A DNA stretch of 38,165 nucleotides from assembly GCA_025463365.1 (NCBI GenBank), contig JAOBWM010000049.1, positions 1 through 38,165 on the forward strand, in the 5' to 3' direction. Made by a program: the position numbers and the translations under genes. Below the pieces are notes generated by a model that was given only the letters and a program-made list of their open reading frames with translations, was not told the origin of the DNA and did not search any database. The DNA comes from Acidimicrobiales bacterium. GTDB lineage: Bacteria; Actinomycetota; Acidimicrobiia; Acidimicrobiales; Iamiaceae. Shown piece by piece: positions 16,520 to 24,396 of the stretch (within the stretch, counting starts at the first letter, position 1; each line of letters starts with the position of its first letter).

Positions 16520-17278
16520 ATGCGACCTCGCCGGCCTCTGCTGGTGCTGGCGATCTGCCTGGTCGGTGCCTGCGCCCCGGGAGTGGCCCCCCGCTCAGCG
16601 GACGAGAGGATCACCGCCTCGATCAAGGCGGAGAGCACCGCTGCGCGCCGAGCCCACCAGTACGCCGTTGCCCGCATCCTGGCTGATGGCCGGGTCACGA
16701 AGGCCGAGTACGAGCGGGCGTTCGGTTCGTGGAGGCAATGTTTGGACCGGCTTGGCGTCGACGTCGAGACCCCGATGCTCAGCCCGATCGACGGCGTGCG
16801 GCTCGTGGCGGACACGAAGGTTCGTCATCACGGCACCGGGGACCCGGGCAAGGACATGGCCTGCCTCGATGACCACCTCGGACGAGTGGAGGCCGCGTAC
16901 GCCATGCGGCCACGACCGATGGCCGGGCCACTGCGCCGGGCCATCGTCGCGTGCCTGCGCGCCCGTGGCCACCGGGTCGGGCGGTCGGATCGAACCATCG
17001 ATGACTTCGCCCGGATGGTCGGCGACGAGCACATCGGCGACTTGAGCGAATGCATCGACGACGTGATCTTCAAGCTCTATCCCGGCTTGCCGGGGTACTC
17101 GCTCGGAGGTCCGTCCCATCTCTCGGCGACGGGGGCCGATCGTCTACTCCCCGTTCGCACCGCTCCACCTCGTGTGCGAACTGGTCGTGCGGCGCTTCGT
17201 GCAGATCACGGCAGTCGCCTTGGTCTGCTTGGTCATCGGTCCCGGTTGCAGTCGGGCGCGTCCACCATCGCTCGATGA
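16520..17278 (+). CDS. Predicted lipoprotein, function unknown; C-terminus doubtful
   Basis: 252 residues as read. A basic N-terminus, hydrophobic core and lipobox LVGAC predict a lipid-anchored exported protein. The body is helical with regularly spaced cysteines (WRQCLDRLG, MACLDDHLG, IVACLRARG, LSECIDDVI), suggesting disulfide-linked helices. I do not recognise the family. From about nt 17140 the third codon position turns from GC-rich to AT-rich and the protein becomes Arg/Leu-rich, while the frame at 17172-17429 takes on normal GC-rich third positions. The last 45 or so residues are thus probably not native: either a frameshift joins this gene to the next frame or the end has decayed. 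Confidence 0.7.
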   Translation: MRPRRPLLVLAICLVGACAPGVAPRSADERITASIKAESTAARRAHQYAVARILADGRVTKAEYERAFGSWRQCLDRLGVDVETPMLSPIDGVRLVADTKVRHHGTGDPGKDMACLDDHLGRVEAAYAMRPRPMAGPLRRAIVACLRARGHRVGRSDRTIDDFARMVGDEHIGDLSECIDDVIFKLYPGLPGYSLGGPSHLSATGADRLLPVRTAPPRVRTGRAALRADHGSRLGLLGHRSRLQSGASTIAR

Positions 17279-17429
17279 GCGGGCTCACACTGCGTTGACC
17301 GCATCGGTGCCGCGCTCGCTCACCGGGCTCGACCTCGCCAGCGTCCTGACGTCGCTCGTGGTGCTCCCGGCTGTCGCAGGCGCCGCACTCTTGCTCCGAC
17401 GCCCGCTCGACGACCTCAAGGGCGCCTGA
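17172..17429 (+). CDS. Small lipoprotein-like frame overlapping the preceding gene
   Basis: 85 residues from GTG 17172, or 80 from GTG 17187. From 17187 it begins with RRFVQITAVALVCLV and ends in a lipobox-like IGPGC, followed by SLDERAHTALTASV, then a second hydrophobic segment (VLTSLVVLPAVAGAALLL) and a short basic tail. The stretch after the cysteine resembles that of the upstream lipoprotein (SADERITASI), so this may be a diverged tandem copy. Alternatively it is the frameshifted C-terminus of that gene, because GC-rich third positions in this frame begin before either GTG. No function can be assigned. Confidence 0.5.
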   Translation: MCELVVRRFVQITAVALVCLVIGPGCSRARPPSLDERAHTALTASVPRSLTGLDLASVLTSLVVLPAVAGAALLLRRPLDDLKGA

Positions 17430-17450
17430 CCGCAACGCCCAAACGCTGGA

Positions 17451-18707
17451 CTACTTGTCGTACTTCTTCTCGGATTCGGCCTTGGGCTCGCGGGGGAGGC
17501 CCAGCACGCGTTCGCCGACGATGTTGCGTTGGATCTCGGCGGTACCGCCCCAGATCGTCTCGGAGCGGGAGAAGAAGAAGGCCGACATCATGCCGCTGGT
17601 CTTGTAGGTGTCGCGGCCCTTGGCCCGCATCACCGCAGGCCAGGAGCCCGATTCCGGGGCGGTGTCGACCAGCATCGAAGCGGGGCCGAAGATGTCGAGC
17701 GCCAGCTCCATGGCCTCTCGGTGCATCTCGGACCAGAACATCTTGTTGGTGACGCCGAGGGAGATGACGCCGAGGTCCTTCGTGCCGTTGAGCGCCTGGG
17801 TGAGCGAACGGAGCCCGTTGATCTTCAGGATCTGGATCTTGGTGTAGTAGCGGGCGAGGCCTTGGCGGGTGACCGGATCGTCGATCTTCCCGTTGGCCTT
17901 GGCCTGCTCCACCATGAGGTCGTACTCCTGCTGGAAGCGGCGGTAACCGGTGGTGGCCGACATGCCCCGCTCGTGGCTGAGCGTGCTGTTGGCCACCTTC
18001 CAGCCACCGTTCACGCCGCCGACGACGTTCTCGGCCGGACAGCGAGCATCGGTGAAGAAGACCTCGTTGAACTCGGCGGTTCCATCGGGCTGCACGATGC
18101 CGCGCACCTCGATGCCGTCCTGCTTCATGGGGACGAGCAGGTACGAGATGCCGGCCTGCTTCTTGACGTCCGGGTCCGTGCGGGCGAGGAGGAAGCAGTA
18201 ATCCGCGAACTGGGCCTGGGTGGTCCAGACCTTCTGGCCGTTGATGACCCACTCGTCGCCGTCGAGCACAGCCGTGGTCTTGAGCGAGGCCAGGTCGGAG
18301 CCGGAATCGGGCTCGGAGAAGCCCTGGCACCACGCCATCTCGCCCTTCATGATCTTGGGCAGGAACGCTTGCTTCTGCTCTTCGGTGCCGTGCTGGAGGA
18401 TCGTCGGGCCCACGAGGGTGTCGCCGAAGAAGTCGGCGCGCAGCGGGGCCTTGGCCCGGGCGAACTCCTCGGCCAGCACCACGTTCTCCATCGTGCTCAG
18501 GCCCTTGCCGCCGTACTCCTTGGGCCACGACGCACAGATCCAGCCGCCGCCATAGAGCTTGGCCGGCCAGGCCTCGTTGAACGCCTTCTTCTCCTCGGCG
18601 GTCTGCTCGAAGCCTTCGTCGAACCAGCCGTCGGGGAGGTTCTCCTCCAGCCAGGCACGGATCTCCTTGCGGAACTGTTCGGCTTCGGGCGGGTAGCTCA
18701 GGTCCAT
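17451..18707 (-). CDS. Acyl-CoA dehydrogenase
   Basis: FAD-dependent alpha-beta dehydrogenation of an acyl-CoA, as in beta-oxidation or side-chain degradation. The 418-residue protein has the helical N-domain, the beta-domain FAD motif QGFSEPDSGSDLASLKTTA (starting near residue 128), and WVINGQKVWTT. Near the C-terminus is IWGGTAEIQRNIVGERVLGLPRE, the pattern of FadE-type subunits that often occur in heterotetramers. No partner subunit lies nearby, so substrate and oligomer are open. It is a single gene, divergent from the FrhB-like gene. A perfect palindrome overlaps a CAAGAT hexamer that could be its -10 (18714-18719), so repression by a local regulator is plausible. Confidence 0.94.
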   Translation of the reverse strand: MDLSYPPEAEQFRKEIRAWLEENLPDGWFDEGFEQTAEEKKAFNEAWPAKLYGGGWICASWPKEYGGKGLSTMENVVLAEEFARAKAPLRADFFGDTLVGPTILQHGTEEQKQAFLPKIMKGEMAWCQGFSEPDSGSDLASLKTTAVLDGDEWVINGQKVWTTQAQFADYCFLLARTDPDVKKQAGISYLLVPMKQDGIEVRGIVQPDGTAEFNEVFFTDARCPAENVVGGVNGGWKVANSTLSHERGMSATTGYRRFQQEYDLMVEQAKANGKIDDPVTRQGLARYYTKIQILKINGLRSLTQALNGTKDLGVISLGVTNKMFWSEMHREAMELALDIFGPASMLVDTAPESGSWPAVMRAKGRDTYKTSGMMSAFFFSRSETIWGGTAEIQRNIVGERVLGLPREPKAESEKKYDK

Positions 18708-18716
18708 GCCCCTATC

Positions 18717-18732
18717 TTGACCCGAGGGTCAA
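18717..18732. promoter_or_regulatory. Perfect 16-bp palindrome, candidate operator
   Basis: TTGACC-CGAG-GGTCAA lies 9 bp before the acyl-CoA dehydrogenase start and 26 bp before the -10 of the divergent FrhB-like gene. The position suits one dimeric regulator (TetR or GntR class) controlling both. The regulator is not identified. Confidence 0.5.
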
Positions 18733-18758
18733 GGGGCGTGCCACCCGGTCTGCCGTCC

Positions 18759-18764
18759 TACGAT
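18759..18764 (+). promoter_or_regulatory. -10 element of the FrhB-like gene
   Basis: TACGAT, 7 nt before the ATG at 18772. It overlaps the alternative ATG at 18763 and so favours the later start. Confidence 0.45.
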
Positions 18765-18771
18765 GCCGCTC

Positions 18772-20265
18772 ATGACGGTGACCGAACCTGCGCCGAGCAG
18801 TCCCCCGCCGGTCGACTACTCCCACCGGGACTTCACCCGGGAGGAGGGCCGCTGGACCCACCAGTGGAAGGAGCTCTACGACGAGGTCATCACGTCGGGG
18901 CTCTGCACCGGGTGCTCGGCGTGCGTGATCGCCTGTCCGCACGACGTCATCGGTTACGAACACAAGGAGGGCGGCTACCGCCCCTTCCACATCGAAGAGG
19001 AGCTCGGCGCCGGAGATTGCACCCATGGCCAGAAGGGCTGCACCTCGTGCACCCGCGCCTGCCCGCGCTTCCGCGACTGGGAGCCCACCGCAGATGAGCA
19101 CCTCTTCGCCCGCACCCGCGAGATCGAAGAGATCTCCGGCATCTCCGAGCAGGTGCTGCTGGTGCGAGCCGCCGACGACCACGTGCACGAGCTCGGCCAG
19201 GACGGCGGCCTCGTCTCGGCCATCCTCATCTGGCTGCTCGACGAGGGGTACATCGACGGCGCGCTCGTGAGCTACCTCGAGGGCGACGGTTCGACCTGGA
19301 GGGCCAAGCCCGGGGTGGCCACCACCAAGGACGAGATCCTGGCGGCAGCCGGCAGCCGGTACACGTACTCCGCCAACTGGCTCGCCCTCGACGAGGCGAC
19401 GGACCGGGGCCTCAAGGACCTCGCGCTCGTGGGGATGGGCTGCCAGACCTCCGCGGCGCCGGTGATGTGGGCCCGCAAGATCGGCAAGATCGGCAAGCCG
19501 ATCAAGTTCAACATCGGCCTGCTGTGCTCGAAGACCTTCGACGACCGCATCTTCGACGAGCTGTTCGACGCCAAGTACGGCATCAAGCGCGAGTCGATCA
19601 AGAAGATGAACATCAAGGGCGTCTTCCAGATCTGGACGCACGACGGCGAGTACCACGAGGTCCCGCTCAAGGAATGCCACGCCTGGACCCGCGAGGGGTG
19701 CAACCACTGCCCCGACTTCGCCGCCGAGCACGCCGACATCTCCACCGGTGGCATCGGCAAGTTCAACGACTACACGCTGACCGTGGTCCGCACCGAGCTC
19801 GGCCGCGAGGTCATGACCCGGATGATCAAGGCCGGCCTGGTCGAGGTGAAGCCGGCCGAGGAGGATCCGGCGGCCATCGCGCTGATGGATCGCCTCTCGC
19901 GCGTCAGCCGCAACCGCTGGCCCGAGGCCGCCATCGGCTTCCCCACCCGCATGCCGCCTCCCCCGCCAAAGAAGAAGAAGAAAGCGGCCGCGGTCGTCGC
20001 CGACGCCGGGCCCAAGCCCGAGGGCGCGCCCTCCGATGGCACCGGCGAGCCCCAGAAGGTCGACGCCGACCTCAAGGCCGCCGAGCCCGCCGCCGCGATC
20101 CCGCTGGCGGCCGAAACGCCCGTCGCCCCCGCGGCTGACACCCCGGTGGATGCCCCGCCCACCCCCGACGCCTCCGAGCCGGCCGACGCGACCGCGCCGA
20201 CCACACCGGCCCCCGCCGACCCCGATCCGGGACCGGACCCCTCCCCCGGCATCACCCCTCCCTGA
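18772..20265 (+). CDS. FrhB/FdhB-family (F420-type) iron-sulfur flavoprotein
   Basis: Related to the beta subunit of coenzyme F420-reducing hydrogenase, which carries FAD and a 4Fe-4S cluster and passes electrons to or from F420. From ATG 18772 it has 497 residues. Cluster motif one is CTGCSACVIACP (Cys45, 48, 51, 55); a second cysteine set is Cys83, 90, 93 and 97 (CTSCTRAC). Then follow FrhB N- and C-domain signatures: HELGQDGGLVSAIL, GMGCQTSAA, GLLCSKTF, and CNHCPDFAAEHADISTGGIG. The last 100 or so residues are a PPPPPKKKKK run (395-404) followed by Ala/Pro-rich disorder, not part of the known fold. Redox partner and substrate are unknown; F420 use is inferred from the family. Confidence 0.88.
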   Translation: MTVTEPAPSSPPPVDYSHRDFTREEGRWTHQWKELYDEVITSGLCTGCSACVIACPHDVIGYEHKEGGYRPFHIEEELGAGDCTHGQKGCTSCTRACPRFRDWEPTADEHLFARTREIEEISGISEQVLLVRAADDHVHELGQDGGLVSAILIWLLDEGYIDGALVSYLEGDGSTWRAKPGVATTKDEILAAAGSRYTYSANWLALDEATDRGLKDLALVGMGCQTSAAPVMWARKIGKIGKPIKFNIGLLCSKTFDDRIFDELFDAKYGIKRESIKKMNIKGVFQIWTHDGEYHEVPLKECHAWTREGCNHCPDFAAEHADISTGGIGKFNDYTLTVVRTELGREVMTRMIKAGLVEVKPAEEDPAAIALMDRLSRVSRNRWPEAAIGFPTRMPPPPPKKKKKAAAVVADAGPKPEGAPSDGTGEPQKVDADLKAAEPAAAIPLAAETPVAPAADTPVDAPPTPDASEPADATAPTTPAPADPDPGPDPSPGITPP

Positions 20266-20281
20266 GGGACGCGGCAATCGA

Positions 20282-20953
20282 TCAGGCGAGCAGGCCGTGG
20301 AGGAGGGTGTCGATCATGGCGTCGACCTGGGCGTCGAGCGGGGGCGCTGGCATGTTCGGCTTCGACACGGCCACGGTGACCACGCCGTGGAGGGCGGCCC
20401 AGATCACGTAGGTGACGAGGACGGCATCGCCGGCGTCGGCGCGGAGACGGCCCGCATCGATCGCGCGCTGCACGAGCTGGGCGGTGCCACCGAACGAGCC
20501 GGTCTCCAGGACACGCTCCGACGCGTACATCCCCGGGGTGTGATCGGCATGGCCCATGAACATGATCCGGTAATGCTCGGGGTTCTCGACGCCGAAGCGC
20601 ACGTAACCCCGGGCCAGTTCGGCGAGCGCCTCGACCGGATCACCGCCTGCCCGCAAGATGGGTTGCACCAGGGCCGCGTCGATGGCGTCGAAGTGGCGGG
20701 CGCACACCTCGAAGATGAGGTGGGCCTTGTCGGGGAAGTGGCGGTAGATCGATGGCGGGGTCACGCCCACGGCATCGGCGACAGCTCGGATGGAGACCGC
20801 GTCCTCCGAGCCCGAGGCGGTCAGCAGAGCCTCCGCGGCGCTGATGATCGCCTCACGCGTGCGATCACCCTCGCCACGGCGGGCTCGCCGGCGCGCTGCG
20901 GGCTCGACGCTGGTCGGTGCCGGCACAGCCGTCGGGGAGGTGGCAGGGGTCAC
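20282..20953 (-). CDS. TetR-family transcriptional repressor
   Basis: 223 residues. After a disordered, arginine-rich N-terminal stretch of about 28 residues comes the TetR DNA-binding helix set: TREAIISAAEALL, VSIRAVADAVGVTPPSIYRHFPDKAHLI. The C-terminal ligand and dimer domain has FGVENPEHYRIMF and WAALHGVVTVAV, common in the AcrR-like group. Its ATG overlaps the stop of the MMPL gene in ATGA, so it is made from the same message. A near-perfect palindrome upstream of the MMPL gene is the likely operator, giving substrate-induced autoregulation of the pump. The effector is unknown. Confidence 0.93.
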   Translation of the reverse strand: MTPATSPTAVPAPTSVEPAARRRARRGEGDRTREAIISAAEALLTASGSEDAVSIRAVADAVGVTPPSIYRHFPDKAHLIFEVCARHFDAIDAALVQPILRAGGDPVEALAELARGYVRFGVENPEHYRIMFMGHADHTPGMYASERVLETGSFGGTAQLVQRAIDAGRLRADAGDAVLVTYVIWAALHGVVTVAVSKPNMPAPPLDAQVDAMIDTLLHGLLA

Positions 20954-23334
20954 CGGCCCACCTTGGCACCATCGTCCACCGACTCACCGTCACCCGACGC
21001 CCTGTCGCGCGGGTGGACAGCACCGGTGGCACCGACCCGGTCCGCGCCCTCAGCCGGGCTCGGCTCGTCGTCGAGGTGGACGTGTTCGCTGATGCCATAG
21101 CGATCGTGGAGACGGCGGAGCGGGCCGGGCGCCCACCAGTTGGCCTCGCCGGCCAACCGCATGAACGCCGGCACGAGGGTCCCGCGGATGACGAAGGCGT
21201 CGAGCAGCACGGCAAGCGTGAGGCCGATGCCGAAGAGCTTGATGAAGCTCACCTGCGACGTGGCGAACGACAGGAACACCACCGAGATGAGCAGCGCAGC
21301 CGCGGTCACGATGCGGCCGGTGCGTTCGAGGCCGAGCGCCACGGAGTGCATGTTGTCGTTCCCGCGATCGTGCTCCTCCTTGATCCGCGAGAGCAGGAAG
21401 ACCTCGTAGTCCATCGACAGCCCGAAGGCGATGCAGAACATCAAGACCGGGACCGTTGCGGCGAGCGATCCCGTCGGGGTGAACCCGAGCAGTCCGGCCC
21501 CGTGGCCCTCCTGGAAGATCCAGACCATGGCGCCGAAGGTGGCCGACAAGCTCAACAGGTTGAGCACGAGGGCCTTGATCGGCACGACGATGCTCCCGAA
21601 CATGGCGAACAGGAGGACGAACGTGATGACCGCGATGATCGCGAGGGCCAAGGGCGCATCACCGAAGATCGACGCCTTGGCGTCGACCAGCTGGGCCGAC
21701 TGCCCGCCCACCTGCACCTTGCCGAGCGGGCTCGGCACAGCCCGCAGGTCTCGGGCGAACTGCTCGCCGGCATCCGACAAGGGCTCGAGGTCGGGCACCA
21801 CGGACAGGTAGGTGGCGTTCGGCTGGCTGAAGCGCGTCGTGAGGCTGGGGCTGGCCGAGGCAGGCACCACGAGCCGGCCGGGCTTGCACGCGACCCCGCC
21901 GACCGAACCGGCTGACCCGCAATAGATGCCGGTCTCAGCGTCGACGCGCGTCACGCCGTCGACCTTGGCCAGCCGGCTGGCGTAGGCGTCGACGTCTTCG
22001 GCACGGGCGGCCTCGCCGGGCACATCGGTGGCCACGATCGCCGCTGCGCCCGCCTCCTCCGAGGAGAAGTTGCGACGCACGACGTCCTGCACGTCGCGGG
22101 CCTCCTTGCCCGCGGGCAGCACCCGGTCGTCGGGGAAGCCGAGCTTCATGCCGGTGGTCGGCGCACCGAGCACCAGGAGGACCGCGATCACCGCGACCGT
22201 GATGCGCACCGGTCGATGCATGACCGTGGTGGCCATGCGATGCCAGAAGCCGCCGCTGATGTCCGAGCCGGCCTCGGGGACCGGACGGCGCCGCCGCACC
22301 GGGAGCGCGTCGATGCGCGTGCCGAGCGCGGCGAGGATCGCCGGGAGGACGACGACCGCGTAGACCCCCGCCAGGGCGGCGACGGCGAGGCCGGCGTAGG
22401 CGAAGCTTCGGAGGAACGCGATGTCGAACACCAGCAGGGCGCTGAGCGATGCCGCCACGGTGAGCGCACTGAACAGGACCGTCCGCCCGGCCGTCATCAC
22501 CGTCCGGCTGAGCGCCACGTCGGGCTCGTGCTGGACGAGCTCCTCCCGATACCTGCTGACGATGAACAGCGAGTAGTCGATCGCCAGCCCGAGGCCCATC
22601 GCCGTCGTGAGGTTGAGGGCGAACACCGAGACCTCGGTGAACTCGTTGACGACGAACAGCACGAGGAACGCACCCACCACCGCGAGGGCACCGATGGCGA
22701 GGGGCACGAACGCGGCGACCACGCCTCGGAAGATGATCAGCAGCAGGACCAAGGTGATGGGCCCGGCGATCAGCTCCGCCCGCAAGAGATCCTTCTCGAT
22801 CGTCTTGTTGACCTCGGCGAAGACCGGGCCCTTGCCGCCGACGCGGACGGTGATCGGCGATGCGGCGTCGTGGCGGTCGTATCGCGTCGCCAGGTCGTCG
22901 GCGAACGTCACGAGCTTGTCGTCTTCGTCGGCGTAGCGGGCGAGGACCAGCGCCTGCTTGCCGTTCGTGGACGCCAGCGGGTTCCCCTTGGGGAGGTCCC
23001 AATACGAGATGACCTCGGTCATGCCGAGGCCTTGGGACCGCTCCTTGCCGATCTCGGTGGCCAAGGCCTTGCCCGCGGCCGCGACGTCCGGGGCATCGAC
23101 GTTGCCCCGGCGCGCCGTCACCAGGAGGAGGATGTTGGGCGTCCCGGCACCGAAGCGGTCGCCGAGGATTCCTTGGACCTTGGTCGACTCCGCCCCTGGG
23201 TCGTCGAACCCTCCCGTGGACAGGCGGTTGGCCACCCCGCCGCCGACGGCGCCTGACACCAGGAACGCCAGGCCGGCGACCACCAGGACGAGGCGCTTGC
23301 GCCGGATGCAGAACTGGGCGATGCGTGCGAGCAC
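20950..23334 (-). CDS. MMPL-family RND-type transporter
   Basis: A 794-residue inner-membrane exporter driven by proton motive force. It shows the MmpL duplication: a first helix, an extracytoplasmic domain, helices 2-6 with the proton-relay motif GLAIDYSLFIVSRYREE, then the second half with another large periplasmic loop and helices 8-12 with the matching GLSMDYEVFLLSRIKEE. It ends in a charged cytoplasmic tail. Relatives export lipids, siderophores or drugs; the cargo here is unknown. The GTG at 23334 is preceded by GGGAGG about nine bases upstream, one of the best ribosome sites in the window. It is the first gene of an operon with the TetR regulator. Confidence 0.94.
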   Translation of the reverse strand: MLARIAQFCIRRKRLVLVVAGLAFLVSGAVGGGVANRLSTGGFDDPGAESTKVQGILGDRFGAGTPNILLLVTARRGNVDAPDVAAAGKALATEIGKERSQGLGMTEVISYWDLPKGNPLASTNGKQALVLARYADEDDKLVTFADDLATRYDRHDAASPITVRVGGKGPVFAEVNKTIEKDLLRAELIAGPITLVLLLIIFRGVVAAFVPLAIGALAVVGAFLVLFVVNEFTEVSVFALNLTTAMGLGLAIDYSLFIVSRYREELVQHEPDVALSRTVMTAGRTVLFSALTVAASLSALLVFDIAFLRSFAYAGLAVAALAGVYAVVVLPAILAALGTRIDALPVRRRRPVPEAGSDISGGFWHRMATTVMHRPVRITVAVIAVLLVLGAPTTGMKLGFPDDRVLPAGKEARDVQDVVRRNFSSEEAGAAAIVATDVPGEAARAEDVDAYASRLAKVDGVTRVDAETGIYCGSAGSVGGVACKPGRLVVPASASPSLTTRFSQPNATYLSVVPDLEPLSDAGEQFARDLRAVPSPLGKVQVGGQSAQLVDAKASIFGDAPLALAIIAVITFVLLFAMFGSIVVPIKALVLNLLSLSATFGAMVWIFQEGHGAGLLGFTPTGSLAATVPVLMFCIAFGLSMDYEVFLLSRIKEEHDRGNDNMHSVALGLERTGRIVTAAALLISVVFLSFATSQVSFIKLFGIGLTLAVLLDAFVIRGTLVPAFMRLAGEANWWAPGPLRRLHDRYGISEHVHLDDEPSPAEGADRVGATGAVHPRDRASGDGESVDDGAKVGR

Positions 23335-23357
23335 GGCGGCGACCTCCCGGCCAATCG

Positions 23358-23386
23358 GTGAACCGCGTTTACGTAACGCTGTTCAC
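23358..23386. promoter_or_regulatory. Candidate TetR operator, 29-bp interrupted palindrome
   Basis: Half-site GTGAAC(C/A)GCGTT is repeated inverted around a 5-bp centre: 11 of 12 positions match in each arm. It lies 23 bp upstream of the MMPL start, where the promoter must be. The last gene of this operon is a TetR repressor, so autoregulation is the straightforward reading. Confidence 0.7.
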
Positions 23387-23440
23387 TCAAGTGCCGGAGG
23401 TTGCGGGTGTCCAGATGACGTCGGTCACCGACGGGCGGAG

Positions 23441-23863
23441 TCAGGCGGCTGGGGCCCTCAGGACGCAGGAGTCGTACGCCTTCGTGAACGAGGACGGGAG
23501 CTTGCCGCCGTTCAGGCGCAGGTCCTCGTTGATCGTGCGGAAGGTGCTGAACTTCACGTCCTTGGTGATCTTCCCGATCACGCAGGTGCAGTAGCTCCGG
23601 TAGGCGCCGTAGGCGGTCTTGCCGATGACCTTCTTGACCGCTGCGGTCTTGGCCGTGAGCGACTCGGTGTCGGTCACCTTGATGGCGGTGTTGTCGTCGA
23701 GCGCCCGCTGGGTGGCGCAGGACGAGACGAAGCTCCGCTTCACCGACGAGGTGTAGGTGCCCGGGTCGCGCTGCCCGCTGCAGCCGGCGAGCAGGGCCAC
23801 CGACAGCGCGGCGACGGCCACCAGGACCGGCAGGCGACGGCGACGGTTCGAGGTTGCGGGCAC
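23441..23863 (-). CDS. Small exported lipoprotein, function unknown
   Basis: 140 residues. Arg-rich N-terminus, hydrophobic core and lipobox LLAGC give a clear lipoprotein signal. The mature domain of about 110 residues carries four cysteines (SSCATQ, YCTCVIG, YDSCVL), suggesting disulfides, and a Lys/Thr-rich middle. I do not recognise the family. GTG 23863 is preceded by AAGGAG with six-base spacing; the in-frame GTG at 23881 is an alternative with TAGCGT 9 nt upstream (23891-23896). It lies about 50 bases upstream of the MMPL operator on the same strand, probably as its own unit. Confidence 0.78.
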   Translation of the reverse strand: MPATSNRRRRLPVLVAVAALSVALLAGCSGQRDPGTYTSSVKRSFVSSCATQRALDDNTAIKVTDTESLTAKTAAVKKVIGKTAYGAYRSYCTCVIGKITKDVKFSTFRTINEDLRLNGGKLPSSFTKAYDSCVLRAPAA

Positions 23864-23966
23864 GCGGAGCTCCTTGTTCACGACCCCGTCACGCTAGCGG
23901 CGCGCCCCCGACCGGCCGAAGTCGGCGGCTCGTCGTAGGCGGGCTCGCTCCTCGTCGACCAGGGAT

Positions 23967-24004
23967 TCGGACCTCGATCGGCTCGGTTCGACCGGACCCG
24001 TTCA
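23967..24004. repeat. 38-bp direct repeat, copy 1
   Basis: Begins TCGGACCTCGATCG and ends CCGGACCCGTTCA; contains the dyad CGGT-TCG-ACCG. It matches copy 2 except for one extra G. Confidence 0.8.
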
Positions 24005-24014
24005 ACCACTTGCT

Positions 24015-24046
24015 GGCCAGGGCACCGGCGGGGTGCCCGCCTGGCC
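24015..24046. repeat. Bulged inverted repeat (hairpin) between the repeat copies
   Basis: GGCCAGG pairs with CCTGGCC and GCACC with GGTGC, with a 3-base bulge on the right arm. There is no T-run directly after it. Confidence 0.55.
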
Positions 24047-24092
24047 TTCCGTCGGTTCTTCCGCTGCTCGGGCGTGTGACGGGTCCTGGCGC

Positions 24093-24129
24093 TCGGACCT
24101 CGATCGCTCGGTTCGACCGGACCCGTTCA
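24093..24129. repeat. 38-bp direct repeat, copy 2 (one base shorter)
   Basis: Same sequence as 23967-24004 with a single G deleted (GATCGCTCGG against GATCGGCTCGG). The indel argues against a coding repeat. Confidence 0.8.
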
Positions 24130-24179
24130 CGGCTCGAATCGGAGGTAGTCGGGTTGGCCACCGACCTGGGGACGCGGGA

Positions 24180-24207
24180 CGGGGGTGCCGGTGAACCGAC
24201 ACCCCCG
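24180..24207. repeat. 28-bp hairpin in non-coding DNA
   Basis: CGGGGGTG-C-CGGT-GA-ACCG-A-CACCCCCG: an 8-bp stem, one C-A mismatch, a 4-bp stem and a two-base centre. Very stable, without a T-run; could be a cruciform, an RNA fold or a terminator without a U-tract. Confidence 0.6.
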
Positions 24208-24396
24208 ACGCCATTCCGACCGACGCTCCCCCCGAACCGTCTGCCGGACATCTCCCCCCACACCTGAGGTGCGGAGCGAATGTCTGCCTTTGTGGGGCTT
24301 CCTTCGCTGAGGACCATTCAACACCGAGACGTGACGGAGGTCATGGGCCAAACGGCCTATTTTCGAGTAAACGTTCGGATACAGGAGTACCGGAGT

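Larger units (their letters stand above)
23882..24396. other. Apparently non-coding stretch with repeats and hairpins
   Basis: Just over 500 bases without a credible gene on either strand: open frames here are Arg/Pro-rich and lack ribosome sites. It contains two copies of a 38-bp repeat, a large bulged hairpin at 24015-24046, a perfect-stem hairpin at 24180-24207, and an AT-richer tail from about 24280. That tail includes GGCC-AAAC-GGCC followed by TATTTT (24346-24363), a weak terminator shape on the plus strand. Detailed entries follow. Confidence 0.6.

Noticed and set aside
23967-24129. CRISPR array
   Set aside because: Only two copies, 88 bases apart, with an internal indel and no cas genes.
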